DNA from: Candidula unifasciata
Lineage: Eukaryota > Mollusca > Gastropoda > Stylommatophora > Geomitridae
Reading direction: 5' to 3'
Assembly: GCA_905116865.2 (NCBI GenBank)
Contig: CAJHNH020000486.1
Span: 162,001 to 226,000, forward strand
Length of the DNA stretch: 64,000 bases
This document shows, piece by piece, positions 60,715 to 64,000 of this stretch. Within the stretch, counting starts at the first letter, position 1, and each line of letters begins with the position of its first letter. The notes under the pieces were generated by a model that saw only the letters and a program-made list of their open reading frames with translations, had not been told where the DNA came from and made no database searches. Position numbers and translations under genes: made by a program.

Positions 60715-61078
60715 GGTTGAGGCTGAGTGGTCTCGAGGTATGGTGTCCGCCTCAAGTGCTGGAGGTCCTAGATTCAAGCCCCGGCAAAAGGTGAGATTTT
60801 TTCACGTGGATTACTAGTAAAGTCAGACGCCCGATTGTATTCTTGTGCACATAGAAAATCCCTTGGCAGTTGGAAATCGAAAAGAGTAGCCTAATGGTGT
60901 GACCCGGGCAAAATTTGGAGTTTAAAATCTGCCCAAAGTATTAAAGATCCTCGCCGGTGCAACAGATTTTGTGCACTGTGCTGAGACACTTCAGACTCAG
61001 CTTGAGTTAGATGAAGAACGGCGCACTTATGGGTTACACCCGTGATTCATGATGTTGATCTGTCGAATAAACATAATC
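60715..61078 (+). mobile_element. SINE, S3 family with tRNA-Leu/Ser-like head
   Basis: GAGTGGTCTCGAGGTATGGT, then AGATTCAAGCCCCGGC (B box). The body GAAAAGAGTAGCCTAATGGT ends at GTTGATCTGTCGAATAAACA. The most complete copy of the family. Confidence 0.7.
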
Positions 61079-61534
61079 ATAAAACATAAACATACAAATT
61101 TTGTACTATTTGAACCTTGCAGAGCAAAATTGTACTTTCAGTACCACACCTCATGTTATGGTACATTTTAGTTTCCATTTTTCTTAACAATACTGAGAGA
61201 GAAAAAAAATTCACTCTTCTCTGAAGACTTTAACAATAAATGCATTGATGAGGTCAAAGTTATTGCTCCAGGATATCTACTGCATCAGCTGGACGCCTCC
61301 ACAGAAGCTAGTATAACAAATTGAGCAGGGGAAAAAAAAAAACTTATGGTACAGCAATGATGTAACGGACAAAGAATTTCATTTTGATCAATTATGAGGT
61401 ATGAAAGTTATATATGTGCTTTGTTAAGACATTTTAGTGGTTTTTAAATTTGAAAAAAAAAATATTTAAAACTGGGTACCTTTTGGCCTGTTTTGTTACT
61501 TTATCAAAAAGGATTTGGTGCTATCATCATCATG

Positions 61535-61830
61535 TGCCCTGACCACTGGCATAGGCGCTCATGCGTCTCCACAGATCACAAACCCTGTTTGCTTGGAACA
61601 GCTCTCTTGATGATATCCCTCCATGCCATCATTTCAGTCCATCTAGCATCATCTCTCCTGGTCAGTTGACACGATGTTCTTCAATGTCTCTCTTCTCATT
61701 ATGTGGCCCAAAGAACAGTCTCTTTGTATATAGAGATCTACTTTCATTAGCTTCTTTCAAGCAATCGTTGTTAGTTACTTCTGGCCATCCCAGGTATTCG
61801 TAACATTCATCTCAGAAATCACATCTCTGT
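61535..61830 (-). mobile_element. LINE-like repeat fragment
   Basis: Related to 7270-7640 (CATGCGTCTCCACAGATC...). On the minus strand, the segment at 61660-61705 resembles reverse-transcriptase tail coding. Confidence 0.4.
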
Positions 61831-61843
61831 TGCTTCCAAATTA

Positions 61844-61935
61844 GGCTATCCTCCAAATAACAGTCCCAAATTATTGAGGCCGAAAATATACCCTAACAGG
61901 GCCTCAGTCACATGCCAATTGCAGTTTTTTGCATA
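61844..61935. mobile_element. Solo end of inverted-repeat transposon
   Basis: GGCTATCCTCCAAATAACAG, then TTATTGAGGCCGAAAATATA. Related to 13217-13305 and to the MITE ends at 13318 and 14497. Confidence 0.55.
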
Positions 61936-62704
61936 AGATATTTTTCATTTTCTGAAATGCAGGTTTCACTTGACATATTCTGATTTTAATAGCTGTCACA
62001 CATTTTCCATCTGATAATATCTACATTTGGTGCTATTCCAAAACAAATTTTAGCTGCCCTGTTACCTAGCTGCCAAATAAGCTTTGAGGTGTTCATGTTT
62101 TTAACTTACCACAATATCTTTCCTATTCTCTTGTGTAGTTCACTCACAAGGCATGCATTCCTTTTGATCTGGTCAGTTTTTAACACTAAAAGTTAAAACT
62201 ATGTTGTGGTCTGCTAAGCTAAGAAGAGATTGTTTGAAAACAATATGGTCAGTAATAGTCTTCATGCCCATATATAATATGTGTATGCTGCACATAATCT
62301 GCAGTTGCACTGTTGTCTGATTAAATTATGCGCTTGCATTTATTAAAATTAAAAAATCAAAATTTAATACCTCCCAACCAACATCGCCACCCCCAACCCT
62401 CACATAACCGCTTCTTCCTGTGAATCTACAAAAGCCATGCTACAACTGACAAGAATCTAAAAGAATGCCTTCACTTGGGGTACCAACCTTCACTTGAGGT
62501 ACCAACCTCCACAAGGATTTTTTAAGAAAAGAAAAAGTTTAAAAGAACCAGAACACATATCGAAGAGTTCGGCAATAAATAAAAATAAAATAGTTGATGC
62601 GGTTCTATAGAAGGGCATACTAAAACTTGCACGATTCTAGAAAGGTCACGTTACACAATTACCTTAAAAGAATCTATAAAGAGTGAAAAACGTTCAGGAC
62701 TTAC

Positions 62705-62812
62705 CTCCAAGAAAATTAAATCCGATGCCACATCACTCGTCGTCTGCAAGTTCTTGGACAGTTCCTGCTGCCAGGATGGGAACTTCCGGCCACGTTCGGG
62801 AATTTGTGCTGA
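62705..62812 (-). other. PLOD: PLOD 5' untranslated exon (upper edge uncertain)
   Basis: Strong donor GGAG|GTAAGT at the lower edge. The upper edge may be an ATTTCAG acceptor near 62812, or the exon may extend to the transcription start. A GTACGT donor near 63690 in a GC-richer patch could mark a still earlier exon. It contains a short upstream ORF. The absence of coding and its position 4.9 kb above the signal-peptide exon fit a UTR exon. Confidence 0.5.
62716..62733 (-). promoter_or_regulatory. Upstream ORF (5 codons) in the PLOD 5' UTR
   Basis: ATG TGG CAT CGG ATT TAA in the putative 5' untranslated exon. It could modestly reduce translation of the main frame. Its relevance depends on the exon being real. 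Confidence 0.3.
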
Positions 62813-62820
62813 AATTCTGG

Positions 62821-64000
62821 AACTGTGAGATAATCCACACGTACCTCTAATTTATTAACAGTTTCTGTACCTTATAATATATTAGTAATTGTATTAAACT
62901 ATATAATACTTCATAACAAAAGAATAACTCTAGTTTTTATTCTTACCCCCCCCCCCCCTCAAGATTGCAGGATAAAAGATTAACACTACCCAGTGACTCA
63001 AAGAAACACTTTTCGGATGAGAATCCAACAGCAAGAAATCCCATTTAACACGAAGTAGCCTGTAGTTCAACCGAGTGGATAATATAAGTTATAAGGTACT
63101 CTAATCATTACATAAACATCCATTGTGTGAAATAACAATGTACACCATGTGTCCCACATATAACTCAGCAGAACTACTAACACCTGTACAGTAATGTAAT
63201 AAATATTAATACATCTGGTTTTTAAGCAATATCGCCATTACATATTATAATTATCTCTTTCACATAGCGTGAAATAACAAACGAATATCTTTAATAACCT
63301 CCATTATCTAAAATAATAATATTCACTGTATATCCCATTTAGAATCCACAAGGATTGAAAAAAAAAGATATTGGCTTACATACAAACAAATATATCATAA
63401 TTACATTTTTTTTTTTTGTATGCCCATTTCAAGTTATATAAACTACAAATAATTAATATTTTCACAGTAATCTGCGTATTATCTTAGACAGCGTTTATCT
63501 TCTTTATTTATACTTTCGCGTACAATTGAACAAGCTACTGACAATTATTTTTTATTGCTTACATTTCGTTAGCGTGTGTTTTAACGCCCTCAAAATATAG
63601 TGACATCTGTATTTTCCCCGAGTTCTACAGACTACAAAGTCAGCTAGAATGTTTTAGAGAAAGGAAGAAAACAGTAGGAGAAGAGAACGTACGTGACTGC
63701 AGCGGCGTAGCGTGGGCGCCCGTCTGCTTGTGTTGCTTCCGATGGGATAGGTAGGTGCAGAGTCAGCCACACAGCGCAAGCACGCAGAGTTCGTGTTTAT
63801 GTATGAAATGGCTTGAACTGAGGTTGAGCCGTGAGAATATAAGCAATTGTAAAATGCGAAGTTTATTTAGCTATGCAAAATGGCAATGAAACGTTTAGGC
63901 AATAGGCTTTCATCAGCAAGTAACAATAGCGAACAAAACATAATGTAAGAAAAGAAAATGACACCGAAGTAAATACACTAGGACATTTCATTCAACGTAA
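62821..64000. other. PLOD upstream flank, no gene recognised
   Basis: AT-rich, with a poly-C run near 62947. A short GC-richer, CpG-containing patch at about 63690-63800 is the best visible candidate for a promoter or first exon. No open frame with family features. Confidence 0.4.

Larger units (their letters stand above)
57832..62704 (-). other. PLOD: PLOD intron 1 (5' UTR intron), repeat-filled
   Basis: No coding exon was found. Contents include an RNase H LINE 3' end at 58625-58720 and two related LINE tails (58870-59290; 60290-60480). There are several copies of a segment with CATCAAGGTGGAGACATATC (near 58780, 59540 and 60215), an S3 SINE at 60715-61078 and a transposon end at 61844. 62340-62700 shows nothing recognised. 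Confidence 0.6.

Overview
This window is animal (metazoan) genomic DNA. It is intron-rich and crowded with non-LTR retrotransposon debris, tRNA-derived SINEs, a GAA-tailed short repeat, small DNA transposons and minisatellites. No bacterial-style gene organisation is present. Both genes recognised are metazoan, and the style of the repeats suggests a lophotrochozoan, perhaps a gastropod mollusc. That taxonomic guess is inference and weak. Nearly all open reading frames here are transposon remnants or chance.

Left part (about 1-11.4 kb): PEX14, a peroxisomal import docking protein, on the minus strand. Seven coding exons were reconstructed from splice sites, reading phase and family resemblance (282 codons). 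A possible C-terminal exon lies at the extreme left edge. Introns carry a GAA-tailed repeat, LINE fragments and two tandem-repeat fields.

Middle (11.4-22.3 kb): intergenic or PEX14 5' flank. No further protein-coding gene was found. It contains two copies of a small inverted-repeat DNA transposon (one with a perfect 8-bp target duplication), two hAT-like elements, LINE fragments, SINEs and a foldback sequence.

Right part (22.3-62.8 kb): a complete PLOD gene (procollagen-lysine 2-oxoglutarate 5-dioxygenase, lysyl hydroxylase) on the minus strand. It has 20 coding exons, every junction keeps the frame, and together they encode 730 residues. A 5' untranslated exon ends about 4.9 kb upstream. 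The N-terminus is a secretion signal, followed by a glycosyltransferase-like half with a DSYD motif and an Asp-rich run. The C-terminus is an Fe(II)/2-oxoglutarate dioxygenase with H659, D661, H711 and R721. Large introns hold 71-, 98-, 49-, 37- and 33-bp tandem arrays, a recent 636-bp tandem duplication, and many LINE and SINE pieces.

The two genes act in different compartments (peroxisome membrane and endoplasmic reticulum) and no functional coupling is visible. Their human counterparts both map to 1p36.22, so the adjacency may be a remnant of ancestral linkage. No clearly new protein system was found. The most unusual signals are repeat-driven: duplicated splice sites inside PLOD, and a mobile inverted-repeat element carrying YY1-like and E-box/CLEAR-like motifs upstream of PEX14.
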